From positions 1 to 17,148 of the forward strand of contig JAJBTR010000338.1 in NCBI GenBank assembly GCA_020860745.1: a stretch of DNA of 17,148 nt, written 5' to 3'. The notes under the pieces are model-generated. The model was not told the origin of the DNA, made no database searches, and saw nothing but the letters and a program-made list of their open reading frames with translations. The number at the start of each line of letters is the position of its first letter. Position 1 is the first letter of the stretch. Positions 16,326 through 17,148 of the stretch are shown one piece after another. The translations under genes were made by a program, and so were the position numbers. The stretch comes from Lachnospiraceae bacterium. GTDB lineage: Bacteria; Bacillota; Clostridia; Lachnospirales; Lachnospiraceae.

Positions 16326-16745
16326 ATGGTTGAAATTATTGCCGGCGAAAAAGGTAAGGGGAAGACAAAGTATTTATTGGACAAGGTAAACAACGATGTT
16401 GCACATGCAACCGGAAATATCGTATATCTTGATAAGAGCCAGAAGCATATGCATGAGCTGACCAATAAAGTTCGCCTGATCAATGTATCCGATTATCCGA
16501 TCTCTAATAGTGATGAGTTTATCGGTTTTATCTGTGGTATCGTTTCCCAGGATTACGATCTGCAGGAGATGTATCTGGACAGTTTCCTCACCATAGCAAA
16601 CGTTCACGACGACCAGCTCGTACATATCATAGAGAAGCTGGATGTGATCAGTGAAAAATATGGTGTCAAATTTGTTTTAAGTGTTTCCCGAAACGAAGCT
16701 GATCTGCCTGAGTCGGCAAAAGCAAAAGTATTGATTTCACTGTAA
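16326..16745 (+). CDS. Small P-loop protein of unknown function
   Basis: The 139-residue protein opens with a Walker A motif GEKGKGKT at residues 7-14, fitting GxxGxGKT, on a short beta strand (MVEIIA). NIVYLDKS follows as a probable second strand. A later segment, YPISNSDEFIGFICGIVSQD, and the closing LPESAKAKVLISL look well structured, but no clear Walker B or sensor motif stands out. I recall similar short proteins in Lachnospiraceae being labelled as PilT/twitching-motility ATPases, probably by P-loop similarity alone; nothing around it suggests pili. The gene is monocistronic: its own promoter, an AGGAGG site eight bases before the ATG and a strong terminator 15 bases after the stop. It is likely a cytosolic nucleotide-binding protein. 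Function unknown. Confidence 0.8.
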   Translation: MVEIIAGEKGKGKTKYLLDKVNNDVAHATGNIVYLDKSQKHMHELTNKVRLINVSDYPISNSDEFIGFICGIVSQDYDLQEMYLDSFLTIANVHDDQLVHIIEKLDVISEKYGVKFVLSVSRNEADLPESAKAKVLISL

Positions 16746-16760
16746 ATGACCAGATGATTC

Positions 16761-16794
16761 AGGTGTCTTAAGTTTATCTTAAGACACCTTTTTT
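16761..16794 (+). terminator. Rho-independent terminator
   Basis: A perfect 12-bp stem, AGGTGTCTTAAG (16761-16772) with CTTAAGACACCT (16778-16789), encloses loop TTTAT and runs straight into six Ts (16789-16794). It ends transcription of the P-loop gene on the plus strand. The left flank lacks a matching A-run, so it probably stops minus-strand transcripts from the DUF378 gene less efficiently. Confidence 0.95.
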
Positions 16795-16804
16795 CCGTAA
16801 TAAA

Positions 16805-17023
16805 TCAGCGGTCTCTGCCTCCGATCGAGCGGATTCGCCCGCAGGCACTGATCATATAGAGACCGCTCAATCCTACCACCGCATAGATAACACGGGAGAG
16901 CCAGGTCATATTTCCGAACAGAAATGCAACCAGATTGAAGCGGAAGAATCCGATCAAGCCCCAGTTTATCGCTCCGATGATCACCAGAATCAGAAGAACA
17001 GTATCTAAAACTTTGGTATTCAT
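16805..17023 (-). CDS. DUF378 family small membrane protein (YuzA-like)
   Basis: The 72-residue protein has two hydrophobic segments, at about 6-28 (VLLILVIIGAINWGLIGFF) and 40-62, with GAINWGLIG as the family hallmark. It ends in a short basic tail. Function is unknown for the family. The complement of 17035-17040 gives AGGAGG, eleven bases before the start codon at 17021-17023. A longer overlapping minus frame starting at 17033 reads as a meaningless sequence and begins too close to this site. The gene converges on the P-loop gene and ends ten bases after the terminator's T-run. Confidence 0.88.
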   Translation of the reverse strand: MNTKVLDTVLLILVIIGAINWGLIGFFRFNLVAFLFGNMTWLSRVIYAVVGLSGLYMISACGRIRSIGGRDR

Positions 17024-17050
17024 TTTTTGCCATACCTCCTTTTGTAACGT

Positions 17051-17079
17051 ATTATAGACAGATTATCTCTTTTTATACA
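17051..17079 (-). promoter_or_regulatory. Possible promoter of the DUF378 gene
   Basis: On the minus strand TATAAT (complement of 17051-17056) lies 17 bases downstream of a poor TGTATA -35 (complement of 17074-17079). The -10 is perfect and positioned about 28 bases before the start codon. The remaining AT-rich stretch to 17148 contains no recognisable gene or repeat. Confidence 0.4.
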
Positions 17080-17148
17080 TTAAAGGATATCAATGAGAAA
17101 GAAACAGAAAAACGTATTACATTATAAAAAAACATTCCATATTAATAT

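Overview
The window looks like chromosomal core DNA of a Gram-positive Firmicute, most likely class Clostridia near Lachnospiraceae. This is inferred from protein style (MutL with the endonuclease motif and no MutH, a COG4100 PLP enzyme beside miaA, a radC-mreBCD-PBP2-rodA cluster, a small P-loop protein I associate with Lachnospiraceae), moderate GC and strong AGGAGG-type ribosome binding sites. No phage, IS, CRISPR, rRNA or tRNA was seen.

Region 1 (1-399) has no intact gene. It holds a possible promoter overlapping a perfect 22-bp palindrome, then the decayed C-terminal tail of what looks like a DUF4143-type ATP-binding protein, broken by two one-base losses.

Region 2 (400-6299) is a DNA-repair and tRNA-modification block: mutS, mutL and miaA, all on the plus strand. 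mutL is interrupted by a frameshift in its Q/N-rich linker, so the ATPase half and the dimerisation/endonuclease half lie in different frames. MiaA has Glu where the catalytic Asp is expected. A 30-codon mini-ORF sits between mutL and miaA.

Region 3 (6300-8562) holds a PLP-dependent lyase-like gene (YnbB / 'aluminium resistance' family) and radC, which has its own plausible promoter.

Region 4 (8699-16186) is an elongation-complex (elongasome) cluster: mreB, mreC, mreD, a very large class B PBP (PBP2/mrdA), rodA and a lipoprotein D,D-carboxypeptidase. Together these would supply the cytoskeletal filament, the membrane linkers, the SEDS polymerase with its transpeptidase, and a peptide-trimming enzyme. 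The MreB is divergent at ATPase residues, and the PBP2 carries about 235 extra residues inside its transpeptidase region.

Region 5 (16187-17148) has a small P-loop protein with a clear promoter and strong terminator, facing a minus-strand DUF378 membrane protein.

I did not find a clearly new multi-gene system. The items most worth a second look are the frameshifted mutL, the MreB and MiaA active-site substitutions, the PBP2 insertion and the small P-loop ATPase. All motif and family calls are by eye and memory, without database searches.
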